Shown: positions 8,324-16,373 of the stretch, in pieces | Layout: the number at the start of each line of letters is the position of its first letter | How positions within the stretch are numbered: position 1 is the stretch's first letter | Assembly: GCA_029264635.1 (NCBI GenBank) | Contig: JARIAA010000098.1 | Location: 1-25,043 of the forward strand | DNA length: 25,043 bases | Source of the DNA: Psychrobacter sp. | GTDB taxonomy: Bacteria; Pseudomonadota; Gammaproteobacteria; Pseudomonadales; Moraxellaceae | Reading direction: 5' to 3' | Translations under genes and position numbers: made by a program | The notes under the pieces: model-generated | Databases searched by the model: none | Told to the model about the DNA's origin: nothing | The model's input: the letters and a program-made list of their open reading frames with translations, nothing else

Positions 8324-9823
8324 CTAAACCACCACCTCAATCGTCTCGGGATACGAGTATATACAAGAGCCAAGGGCGTCACCTGTTTGATAAGAGCTGT
8401 GCTGTCCGTTATCCAACAGCCATGCGACAACTTGCTTATGCACCCTCTCGTTGTAAAGTAGATTGTAATGACTCACCCCATAAAAAATCGCCTTATGCCC
8501 TTCAGGGACTAACAAAGCACGTGCGCCCTCATACTGCCCAAGCGCAGATTCTATCGTCACCAGACCATCACCTAGTAAACTTGTGGCTTTGGAGTCGTAA
8601 TGCGCTTCAACCAACGTGGCGGCAATAAAATAAGTATTCACATGCAAAGGCAGACGAGCGGGATGATGAAAGTCTTGCGGCAGCACACTGCGGCCTTCTA
8701 AAGACTTCCAATCATCGTCGCGAATACTGCCATGACGCAAATCAATGATGCCTGTACTACGTAAATTGCCGAGTTTAGCAAGTGACCCTGCAAATGGCAG
8801 CTTAGCGATCACATCTTGTACGAAACATCCGATACGCTCTAGGCTTGCGCCATGATGCGGTGAGCCAAGGGTCAACAGGTTACCAACTCGTTTTACCCAG
8901 TCATAGCCTTGTTGTTTGCCATAGAACAGCGCACTACGCGCGACCAATCCGCCCATACTATGCCCAATCAAATCTATCTGACTGATATTTGGATTCTTAT
9001 CGACCAACTCTTGTAGCACTGTAGAAAAACTGCGGCCACTCAGTGAGATGCGCCGTCCAGTATTGTAATCAAGGTATAAAACAGTGGATTTTGGTAGGCT
9101 GCGACTAATGCGTGCGCCAAGACTATGATGCTCCGCTGGTTGCCAGCTTAAGTGGCTCATACAAAGACCATGACATAAGATAATAACGCGCCCTGATATC
9201 TCTATGGTTTTCAGATGTCCATGACTTGGGCGCAACGAGCTGTCATATAGAGTCATTGGGATAGCAAGCGGATTATGATGAGTGACCAGATGGTCACCCA
9301 TGACGCCATTTAGGACGTTAACAAGCTGCTTTAGTGTTTCAGGTAGCGGACGCAAGTCTTTTTGATTGAGCAGGCTTTTATATAGGCGCAGCGCTGATGC
9401 CAGATTGTTGCCTACTAGCCATGTGAGTTGGCGTACGGCCCCGTAAATACGACCTGTGAGACCACGCTGCCACTTGTTGACATTGCCTTCATTAAAACGC
9501 CCCAATGGACGTAAAATAATCTCACGATGGATGGCCTCTACGATGTCAGTCACCTCGACCACGCCCATAGTCGCAAGCTGTGCTAACCCTTCAAAAAAAT
9601 CACTCAAAGATATCGGTTTGTTTGAGGTTGTCGTTTTGCTGTCTTCTATATCTAATTTAATAGCATCATCGACATAAATATATTCAAGCTGTGCCAGCTC
9701 TTCATAGATATCGCCTTGAAACCTTGTCTTAGCGTTAGCATCAAAATTAACAGCATGATTAAGCTCAGACTTATTTTTGGCAAATAAGTCGTGAATGCTA
9801 TCGATAGAATCTGGATTGTTCAT
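8324..9823 (-). CDS. Serine alpha/beta hydrolase, esterase/lipase-like
   Basis: A 499-residue protein whose C-terminal half is an alpha/beta hydrolase. The oxyanion region is ILCHGLCMS (about 215-223), the nucleophile elbow is GHSMGG with Ser289, and a likely acid and base are Asp419 (LGDGLV) and His452 (SHYNLL). LGSPHHGAS after the elbow is common in lipases and PGAP1-like esterases. Residues 1-200 have no recognised domain, and I see no signal peptide, so a cytoplasmic enzyme is most likely; the substrate is unknown. The ATG at 9823 overlaps the stop of the preceding truncated FAH gene as ATGA. No good ribosome site is seen, so translation may depend on that coupling. Confidence 0.85.
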   Translation of the reverse strand: MNNPDSIDSIHDLFAKNKSELNHAVNFDANAKTRFQGDIYEELAQLEYIYVDDAIKLDIEDSKTTTSNKPISLSDFFEGLAQLATMGVVEVTDIVEAIHREIILRPLGRFNEGNVNKWQRGLTGRIYGAVRQLTWLVGNNLASALRLYKSLLNQKDLRPLPETLKQLVNVLNGVMGDHLVTHHNPLAIPMTLYDSSLRPSHGHLKTIEISGRVIILCHGLCMSHLSWQPAEHHSLGARISRSLPKSTVLYLDYNTGRRISLSGRSFSTVLQELVDKNPNISQIDLIGHSMGGLVARSALFYGKQQGYDWVKRVGNLLTLGSPHHGASLERIGCFVQDVIAKLPFAGSLAKLGNLRSTGIIDLRHGSIRDDDWKSLEGRSVLPQDFHHPARLPLHVNTYFIAATLVEAHYDSKATSLLGDGLVTIESALGQYEGARALLVPEGHKAIFYGVSHYNLLYNERVHKQVVAWLLDNGQHSSYQTGDALGSCIYSYPETIEVVV

Positions 9824-9824
9824 A

Positions 9825-9888
9825 GTTTTACTGTGTTTAATAACAAGGATACTTTTACATAGTAGCTTGTAAACGCAGTAAACAAAAC
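9825..9888. repeat. AT-rich imperfect palindrome at the FAH gene breakpoint
   Basis: Arms 9825-9847 and 9866-9888 match imperfectly (shared blocks GTTTT, ACTG, GTTTA and ACAAG) around an 18-base centre. It coincides with the point where FAH homology is lost and ends just before the next gene's ATG. It could be a small inserted element or a local rearrangement product. Confidence 0.5.
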
Positions 9889-10275
9889 ATTATTGACATA
9901 AAGCTGATACGGCACATTGCTAAAGTCACCAAACACTTGGGCATCCACCCAATCAGCGAGCACGCACGCGCCATCAAAACACTTTGCACGCTCCCAAGGA
10001 TGACCCTTTTGTTTAAGCTCAGTTTGCATATCCCTCAAGGTCAAGTCGAGTCCTAAACTGACGCCACCGATTGCTTGCTCGGCTTGCTCTACAGTGGCAT
10101 TGCTCAAGTCAGCAGCTAACTGAATGCACAGCTCTGCCTCATAATGAGTGTCTCCATAATGCGTCGCATCTGGGCGTACGATGTCGCTGCGCATAGAAAC
10201 TACCGACGAGGCAGGCTCCATAAATAACAGTGGCGACTCTGGTATCGCATTGCCTAACTCTTGCGCGTGGGCGGC

Positions 10276-10302
10276 ATAGTTACGATAGTTACGATAGTTA
10301 CG
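10276..10302. repeat. 9-bp perfect tandem repeat, three copies
   Basis: The unit ATAGTTACG is repeated at 10276, 10285 and 10294. It keeps the frame of the FAH-family gene and triplicates R-N-Y in a conserved motif. Probably replication slippage. Confidence 0.9.
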
Positions 10303-10468
10303 ACCAACGCAGACAATTTTACCAATAGCTGCCCGTAAGGATTGGTTAACAGCATGACTGACATCTGAATGTTGCTGCGTGACATCATCTACGATGGCAT
10401 GAGCTAACGTCATGTAAGGCGATTGAATCATGACAAGTTCTCACTGTGAAAGTTCAACCTATTTTATA

Positions 10469-11503
10469 TTATCTAAATGAAGACTGATTCACATACCGAT
10501 ACTTTGCAGGTTTTTCCTTTTTCTCAACCCCTTCATCAGGCGTAAACAACAGCTTTTTTCGCCCATTGATAGTCACTGAGGCAATCCCTTCTATATTGTC
10601 TAGGTCTTTAAGTTCAGGCAGATTCATCAAGATGGGATCTTCCTTAGCATTACCACTCCATGTCCATATTTTTGAGCGGTTCTTGCCCTTTTTATTTGCA
10701 ACTTCATTAGCGATAATGTATTGATTTAAGTCATTATTGAAGTGTAAAGAGCGAATACCACCGCCATCTAAATTAAGGAAAATGGGTTTATCAAATACGG
10801 GAATCTCTCCTTTATCGAACATCTCATCTGGATTGGTAATCGCAATGATGAGACTCATATCGTTCGACATCGGTGCACGCAAGCCGAGCATAAGGCGCTT
10901 AGTCTTATTATCGTAGGCCAGACCTTCAATATCAAGATTATCAAAGTTAGGCGGGTTACCTGAATGTGCTTGAATCTCACTAGCAATCCTCTCTGACTGC
11001 TCTAAATCATCACGCAATGTCTTTACACTATGGATATCAACAGCTTTATTACCCTGTACACGAAATCTGACTAATTGCTCCCGATTGGGCTCACGTTTAT
11101 TTTTTTTCAACGTAGAATGTGAGGTTATAGCATAAACGAAGCCTCTATCATCAGTCGCTGCGCCTTCTAAATCGGAGAGATCATTATCGAAGCTTTTGGT
11201 GATCTCAATGTTCGCACCCTTATCTTCTACCAAACTACCATTGGGCGCGATGGTTAAGAGATTCATCGCGCGATGTATCTCATCTTCGACAATTAACACC
11301 CTACCATCGGTCAGTTGCACGGCGCCTGAAGGCTCATAAATGTCGCTAAAAACACCCAAACCTTCTTCGGTTACACTCGTTGCCGCCTTAGAGGGAGCAT
11401 TGGGATAAAAAAGCAAAAAAAATCCCAGTGCCACAGTAGCAACAGCTGAGGCCAGCATATTTAGATGAAGTGTTGGAGAAGATATCATTAATGATGGCTT
11501 CAA
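10469..11503 (-). CDS. DUF3616-like propeller protein with N-terminal membrane anchor
   Basis: Function unknown. An N-terminal hydrophobic segment (about residues 13-33, ending LFYPN) is a signal anchor or signal peptide. The rest resembles the DUF3616 family, probably a beta-propeller outside the cytoplasm; blocks are DLEGAATDD, REQLVRF, LDIEGLAYD, LMLGLRAP and DGGGIRSLHF. It is clearly paralogous to the C-terminal half of the gene just upstream. The best start is TTG 11503: AGGAG lies six bases before it and it gives a compact Lys-containing signal sequence. ATG codons at 11533 and 11524 are in frame but lack a ribosome site. It lies close behind the larger gene and is probably cotranscribed with it. 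Confidence 0.8.
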   Translation of the reverse strand: MKPSLMISSPTLHLNMLASAVATVALGFFLLFYPNAPSKAATSVTEEGLGVFSDIYEPSGAVQLTDGRVLIVEDEIHRAMNLLTIAPNGSLVEDKGANIEITKSFDNDLSDLEGAATDDRGFVYAITSHSTLKKNKREPNREQLVRFRVQGNKAVDIHSVKTLRDDLEQSERIASEIQAHSGNPPNFDNLDIEGLAYDNKTKRLMLGLRAPMSNDMSLIIAITNPDEMFDKGEIPVFDKPIFLNLDGGGIRSLHFNNDLNQYIIANEVANKKGKNRSKIWTWSGNAKEDPILMNLPELKDLDNIEGIASVTINGRKKLLFTPDEGVEKKEKPAKYRYVNQSSFR

Positions 11504-11563
11504 AGAAAACTCCTGATTAATCATGACTTGCATAAAACGTGTTGATGACTTGGTAATACTATT

Positions 11564-13336
11564 TTATTTTGTAAATTGATCATAACCCAATATCACATAT
11601 CTGGCCTTGATACCTTTTTTGGCATCGCCTTCATCCGCCATAAAGACCAATTTTGACTCACCATCGACGTCGATGGTACTAATCGCTTCTATATTTTTTA
11701 AATCCGTGAGTTCAGGTAAATTCATCGCCACAGGTTCATCATGCTCATCGCCACTCCATGTCCAGATTTGCGAGAACTTGTCTCCTTCCTCGTCCTCAAG
11801 CTCATTAGCAATGATGAACTTATCTAGCACTTTGTCGAAATGTAAGGAGCGAATGCCGCCGCCTGCTATATCTAAGAAAATAGGGGCACTAAATGCAGGA
11901 GCGCTATTATTGTCAAACATCTCAGCTGGATTGGTAATAGGGATAATCATCGTGAGACCATCGACCACTGGATCTCGGATACCCAGTAGCAATTCTTGGG
12001 TTTTATCATCATAAGCGAGTCCTTCAATATCAAGCTCATCGAAGTTTGCGACTTGAGATGTGCGAGCTTTGATAGCTGCAGCAATCGTCGCTGAGTCAGC
12101 CAAATCATCACGCAAGGTAGTTATGGTAGCGATATTGCCCGCTTGACTGCCGCTTATATTAAATCTAAGTAATTGCTCGCGGGCAGTCTGTCGCCGGCCG
12201 TTTTTGTCCGATGAGTGTGAAGTAGTGGCATAAATATTACCCTTTTGATCAACTGCCAAACCCTCCATGTCGTTGAGCTCACGTCCAAAGCTGCGCGTCA
12301 ACCTGAGATTTGCGATTGTATTTTCAACCAGTCCACCATCAGGACCAACAGTCAGTATATTCATGGCGCGCTGAGCTTCATCTTCAACGATTAACATGCT
12401 GCCGTCTGGAAGTTGCTGCGCGCCTGATGGCTCATACAACGCACTAAATTTCCCCATGCCAGATTCTGTCAAATGTGAAGGCGGTTTTTGCAGCACATTA
12501 GGATAAAGGAATACTAACGCATGCAAAACAAGCGATGACAAAACCGAAACCAATAGCCCCCAGCGAAAAGCGGCATAGGAGACATTTAAAAACTTAAACT
12601 TACGCGCGCCCATCTGACCCAACCAATACAGCTGATCACTCATCGCATGATAGGTCTCGTCACGATCTCGTATCAGATCCTGCATCTGCTCCCAGTACTC
12701 TTGGCGTGAGAGCATCATCCGATCTTTGTTAATAAGCAGGTTGATATCGTCGCCATCGCTAGACTGATTGGCGCGATCAAGAAACTCACGCAAATCACCA
12801 AAGCTTGCTTTACGTTTGATAAAGGCATTAAACCAGTTTGAGAAGCCACTAAAAAAATGGGATTTTTCAGGCGAAGCGGAGAGAATGGCAAAAAAGATAG
12901 AAGCCAGTGAGGTAAACATAAATATCCCTGCAGGGATGATAAATGTTGGTGAAGAGGCAAAAATGAAAGCGCCTGATATCATCAGTGCTGAGATAATGAC
13001 GCCGTTTAAGGAGATCATAATATTGGCTTTAGTCGCTGCAAGCGCAATCAAATCAAGCTCTGCTCGCAGCGCATTTCGAAACATGGTCTCGACTGCCTTT
13101 GTGGTGCCAAGTAAAGACGATTTATTGACATCAGCCTTGGCTTTCGCTCTCTTTTTTCTTTTATTTAATGCTTTACTTAGATCCTTACTTAACGCTTTAC
13201 TCAAATCCTTGCTTAGCTCTTCGCTCAAATCTTCAATCGATGCTTTACTCAGTTCTGTGCTCGACGCTTTACTCAAAATTTCATCTGAATCTTTACTCAA
13301 GTCTTCGGTTGATTTGTCACACGAGTCTTTATTCAA
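11564..13336 (-). CDS. PycTM (DUF5706)-like membrane module fused to DUF3616-like propeller
   Basis: 590 residues in three parts. Residues 12-57 are a repetitive, charged LSK/DLSKAL tail. Residues 82-278 resemble the PycTM/DUF5706 membrane module of Pycsar-type effectors: TKANIMISLNGVIIS in TM1 (106-127), TM2 (132-153), then EYWEQMQDLIRDRDETYH and LYWLGQMGARKFK before TM3 (256-278). Residues 285-590 are DUF3616-like and align with the next gene. An odd number of helices places the N-terminus inside and the propeller outside. The start is TTG 13336 with AGGA six bases upstream; the next in-frame ATG is inside the membrane module. No nucleotide cyclase is nearby, so a defence role is speculation. 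Domain names are from memory of family patterns. Confidence 0.8.
   Translation of the reverse strand: MNKDSCDKSTEDLSKDSDEILSKASSTELSKASIEDLSEELSKDLSKALSKDLSKALNKRKKRAKAKADVNKSSLLGTTKAVETMFRNALRAELDLIALAATKANIMISLNGVIISALMISGAFIFASSPTFIIPAGIFMFTSLASIFFAILSASPEKSHFFSGFSNWFNAFIKRKASFGDLREFLDRANQSSDGDDINLLINKDRMMLSRQEYWEQMQDLIRDRDETYHAMSDQLYWLGQMGARKFKFLNVSYAAFRWGLLVSVLSSLVLHALVFLYPNVLQKPPSHLTESGMGKFSALYEPSGAQQLPDGSMLIVEDEAQRAMNILTVGPDGGLVENTIANLRLTRSFGRELNDMEGLAVDQKGNIYATTSHSSDKNGRRQTAREQLLRFNISGSQAGNIATITTLRDDLADSATIAAAIKARTSQVANFDELDIEGLAYDDKTQELLLGIRDPVVDGLTMIIPITNPAEMFDNNSAPAFSAPIFLDIAGGGIRSLHFDKVLDKFIIANELEDEEGDKFSQIWTWSGDEHDEPVAMNLPELTDLKNIEAISTIDVDGESKLVFMADEGDAKKGIKARYVILGYDQFTK
13145..13310. 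repeat. Degenerate repeat encoding LSK-rich tail
   Basis: Short degenerate units built around CTTTACT(C/T)A and CTTACT(T/C)A recur about every 15-30 bases and encode repeated L-S-K-(D/A)-L in the N-terminal tail of the PycTM-like protein. The helix would be amphipathic and charged, possibly a coiled coil. Confidence 0.6.
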
Positions 13337-13367
13337 AACGCATCCTATTAATTTAATAATTGATACT

Positions 13368-13414
13368 CAAAAATACAGCCATACTCATAATTATCGCTCG
13401 TTATGAATATGGCT
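13368..13414 (-). terminator. Rho-independent terminator after the ABC permease
   Basis: On the minus strand, 13414-13401 pairs with 13390-13377 (14 bp, one G-U pair) around a 10-base loop, followed by GTATTTTTG. It ends the amino-acid ABC transporter run before the PycTM-like gene. Confidence 0.75.
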
Positions 13415-13532
13415 ATATTCTTAAAAATATTATATTAGAATGATAAGACCATAACCGCCACTGACTACCTCTTTATTGCCAAGCTGTTAGCATTTTGCAA
13501 TCTTGTGAGTAAAACCATATAGCAACTACCAA

Positions 13533-14258
13533 TTAAGGAATAGTACGCGTGACGACATCGGGCGGGACATAAGTCATATGACTATTCATTCTTTTTTCAA
13601 ACCTGCCAAAGGTAAATAATATAACCCATGACAATAGCAAGTAGACGATACCAGCCGCAAAGAACAATTCCATCAAGGTATAGGTGCGAGCACTAATAGT
13701 ACGAGCAACCCCAGTGATATCCATCAAGGCGATGGTTGAGGCCAAAGCACTGCCTTTGAGCATAAAGATAACTTCGTTGCTATAAGCGGGAATCACAATC
13801 CCAAACGCGCGTGGTAAGGTAATACGGGTCAGCTTTTGCCATTTCGACATACCAATCGCATCAGCAGCTTCAAGCTCACCGACGGGAATAGTCTGAATAG
13901 CACCGCGAATAATCTCTGCAAGATACGCACTAGTATTCATCGTAAAAGCAATGATGGCACACCAATAGGCTTGGCTGAGTACCGGCTCCCATAAAAACGA
14001 ATTACGGACTGCTTCAAACTGTCCAAGACCATAGTAAATTAAAAATATCTGCACTAAAAGCGGCGTACCACGAAAAAAGAAGATATAAAGAAAGGGTAGG
14101 ATTTGTACGACCCAGCTTTTGGACAGTCGCAACAGCGCGAGTATCAAACCAAAAAATAAGCCAATAACGCCAGAGATAACGACTAGCTGTACAGTTAATA
14201 CAGCACCGCCCAGTAAATCTGGGATATGATCAAAGATAACTTGCAAATTCCAATCCAT
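13533..14258 (-). CDS. Polar amino-acid ABC permease, HisM/ArtM-like
   Basis: Inner-membrane permease subunit of an arginine/histidine/lysine-type importer, 241 residues. It has about five hydrophobic helices, the motif FFRGTPLLVQIFLIYYG (about 61-77) and the EAA coupling loop ELEAADAIGMSKWQK with LPRAFGIVIP. ATG 14258 has GAGGAGA at good distance. It follows the partner permease gene by 13 bases. The frame is intact, but its partner is broken in this sequence, so the complex may not assemble. Confidence 0.9.
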   Translation of the reverse strand: MDWNLQVIFDHIPDLLGGAVLTVQLVVISGVIGLFFGLILALLRLSKSWVVQILPFLYIFFFRGTPLLVQIFLIYYGLGQFEAVRNSFLWEPVLSQAYWCAIIAFTMNTSAYLAEIIRGAIQTIPVGELEAADAIGMSKWQKLTRITLPRAFGIVIPAYSNEVIFMLKGSALASTIALMDITGVARTISARTYTLMELFFAAGIVYLLLSWVILFTFGRFEKRMNSHMTYVPPDVVTRTIP

Positions 14259-14271
14259 AAGACGCTCTCCT

Positions 14272-14989
14272 CTACCTTACGACCGATTGACGGCTAAGCT
14301 TTTTGGCATAGCGCGCGGCTGGATTGGCTCGCCATTCAAGCCACATCATAAAGCCTGTAATCAGCATCGTCAGCCCCAAATAAATAATCGCTGCAGCCAT
14401 AAAAAGTAAACGGCTGCTGCGTTGACTGGGCAGCACGCGAGGACTGATACATAATGTCTTTAAGGCCAATGACTGACACTAAAGCGGTATCTTTTAGCAA
14501 AACCAAAAATAAGTTACCCAGACCTGGTAAGGCAATCTGCCATACTTGCGGTAACGTAATGCGAGAAAATGTCTGAAAAGGGCGCATACCAATCGCTTGT
14601 GCCGCCTCTTTTTGTCCGATAGGAATCTCTTGGATAGACATCCTAAAAATCTCGGTTGCATAAGCACCGAACGCAATCGACAGCGCCATGACTCCGCCCC
14701 AAAATGCACTAATCTCAACATAGTCGTTATAACCGAACTTTTTGAGAATACTCATCAGTAAGATGGAGCCACCATAATAGATAAACAGTACCAATAATAG
14801 CTCAGGTATGCCGCGCATCGTCGCTGTATAAACAGTCGCCATTTTGCGTAGTATCCAGACATTAGACAGCTTGGCTGTAGCACCCAGCAGCCCTAAGACC
14901 ATACCTATCGCTAGGCTGGTCATAGCAAGCTTGATGGTGACGGTTGCGCCGCTCAGTAATAGCGCGCCAAATCCTTGTAAGTCAAACAC
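14272..14989 (-). pseudogene. Polar amino-acid ABC permease, HisQ/ArtQ-like, frameshifted
   Basis: Partner permease of the preceding entry. The first frame runs from GTG 14989 (GAGTGGA upstream, no ATG available) through GLLGATAKLS, YYGGS and the coupling loop KEAAQAIGMRPFQ to residue 196 (QQPFTF). It then loses homology and stops at 14336. The expected last helix and tail, MAAAIIYLGLTMLITGF, continue in the +1 frame to TAG 14272-14274. The switch point is a run of five T's (minus strand, 14405-14401) just before ATG 14400. Removing one T, or adding two bases, restores a protein of about 238 residues. A homopolymer sequence error, a real frameshift mutation or, less likely, programmed +1 slippage could explain it. 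Confidence 0.88.
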
Positions 14990-15393
14990 GGTTGTCCACT
15001 CAGTCTCTTTATATCAGCAAATTAGCAGAATATTAGTTTAAAGAATCAGCACCAATAGTCTTGTGTCATTTAAGGCAACCACGCAATTACACTTGCGCAT
15101 AGACTCTGATTGATTGACTCGGTAAAAATGAGCCGTGATTTTATCATAATCGGCAGGCTCTATGTTACTGCTCATACGCAAAACCTGTATCTGGCCGGAC
15201 GCTTATCGCGCTAAAATAATCTTGCCAATACAAATTTTGAAGTACTACTTAGCCAGTTTATATCAGAGTCGTGATGCTGAATAGATAAATACAATAGTTA
15301 TGAATAAAATAAAAAGGAGATGACCTATGTGGCAAAATCCTTTTAATAAATAAGATAAGTGATCCGCATGCGCCGCCCTATCATAAGTGACAG
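14990..15393. other. Gene-poor gap inside the amino-acid ABC cluster
   Basis: About 400 bases between the third binding protein and the permeases. No terminator with a T-run is visible for the upstream gene, but the length suggests a separate promoter for the permeases. An imperfect hairpin spans about 15131-15161 (outer stem GAGCC/GGCTC). The only coding-like signal is an 8-codon plus-strand frame at 15327. Confidence 0.45.
15327..15353 (+). other. 8-codon ORF with a consensus ribosome site
   Basis: ATG 15327 is preceded by AAGGAG at about seven bases and encodes MWQNPFNK before TAA. It lies opposite in direction to all neighbours. It may be a stub of a lost gene, a leader peptide or chance. 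No downstream plus-strand gene is there to regulate. Confidence 0.3.
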
Positions 15394-16314
15394 CTATTGA
15401 ACAGCGGCATCTGTGGCAGATTCCGCTGTTATCGCCGCGCCAGAGTTAGGCACCGCAAAGTACTTTTGATTGAGCTTATCATATGTACCATTGGCTTTTA
15501 GATTGGCCAATGATTGATTGATTTTTGCTTGCAGGTTATCACCAGGGCGGACCGCTATGGCGAAGTTATCATTGATATCAATCTCGCTACCCTTGACCAT
15601 ATAATCACTACCCGATGGCGAGCTTAACCATTTTAGAGCAGGCAGCTTATCGGAGATCATCGCATCAACACGGTCTGAACCTAAGTCCAAAAACGCATTG
15701 CTCAAAGTATCATATAACTTCATATTGGCTTTTGGATACTCATTTTCTAACCACTGCGACGATATCGTCGAGCGCTGAGCGGCGATAGAATGAGCATCAA
15801 TATCACTACTGTTACTAGGATCAAAGGGGCTGTCTCTTTTGGCTAAGAACACGAGAGTGTTGCTAAAATAGGGATCAGTAAAGCTAACTTGCTGCGCGCG
15901 CTCAGGCGTGACTGACATTGCAGCGACAATCGCATCGTACTTACCAGCTTTGAGACCTGGAATAATCCCATCCCAATCTTGAGCTGTAATCTCACAAGTG
16001 ACCTGCATATCAGCGCAAATGGCATTAGCCATATCGACATCAAAGCCGCCGAGCGTCCCATCTGCATTGGTGTAATTAAAGGGCGCATAAGCACCTTCAG
16101 TACCAATGCGTAGCACACCATTTGTCTCAGTAGCTCTCGTTACTTCAGCGGCGTCAGAACTATTTTCAGCGACACTATCTTGGCTATTACTACAACCAGT
16201 TATCGTAAAGACAGCGCTCATTGCCAGCAAAGACGCTAACGAACGAGTGATGATAGTCGACATAGTAAATGGCAGTCTCATCATCGCTATGACTGGGACA
16301 GAATGGGTACTCAT
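15394..16314 (-). CDS. Amino-acid-binding lipoprotein 3 of the ABC cluster
   Basis: Type 3 periplasmic solute-binding protein, probably for arginine, lysine, ornithine or histidine, 306 residues. The signal peptide ends with Cys41 in a lipobox-like ITGC. The ligand pocket blocks are GTEGAYAPFNYTNADG and SVTPERAQQVSFTDPYF; Arg139 is in the position that grips the ligand carboxylate in this family. Later AAQRSTISSQWL and AIAVRPGD match the second lobe. ATG 16314 has AAAGGA six bases upstream. It is the last of three tandem paralogues, 59 bases after the second. Confidence 0.9.
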   Translation of the reverse strand: MSTHSVPVIAMMRLPFTMSTIITRSLASLLAMSAVFTITGCSNSQDSVAENSSDAAEVTRATETNGVLRIGTEGAYAPFNYTNADGTLGGFDVDMANAICADMQVTCEITAQDWDGIIPGLKAGKYDAIVAAMSVTPERAQQVSFTDPYFSNTLVFLAKRDSPFDPSNSSDIDAHSIAAQRSTISSQWLENEYPKANMKLYDTLSNAFLDLGSDRVDAMISDKLPALKWLSSPSGSDYMVKGSEIDINDNFAIAVRPGDNLQAKINQSLANLKANGTYDKLNQKYFAVPNSGAAITAESATDAAVQ

Positions 16315-16373
16315 AATTATCCTTTATGTGTAATGAATAAAATAGCACTGAGCTTTGCTTATTAGATGCCCTA

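Larger units (their letters stand above)
9820..10431 (-). pseudogene. Fumarylacetoacetate hydrolase-family gene, C-terminally truncated
   Basis: Related to YcgM-type FAH proteins (acylpyruvate or oxaloacetate-handling metal enzymes). Family blocks seen are KIVCVGRNY, SPLLFMEPAS, HYEAELCIQ with metal-ligand glutamates, and LGLDLTLRDMQ. Two faults are visible. The motif after GRNY is expanded to RNYRNYRNY by three perfect 9-bp repeats. The homology also stops after QLYVNNV, and the usual last 60 or so residues, including the conserved LTGTPxGVG loop, are replaced by about 20 unrelated residues from an AT-rich palindrome. The product (203 residues) is unlikely to fold as a normal FAH enzyme. Start ATG 10431, 37 bases after the DUF3616-like gene. 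Confidence 0.8.

Noticed and set aside
12768..13406. 212-codon plus-strand frame opposite the PycTM-like gene
   Set aside because: It is the antisense of a repetitive, strongly supported coding region and its translation has no family features.
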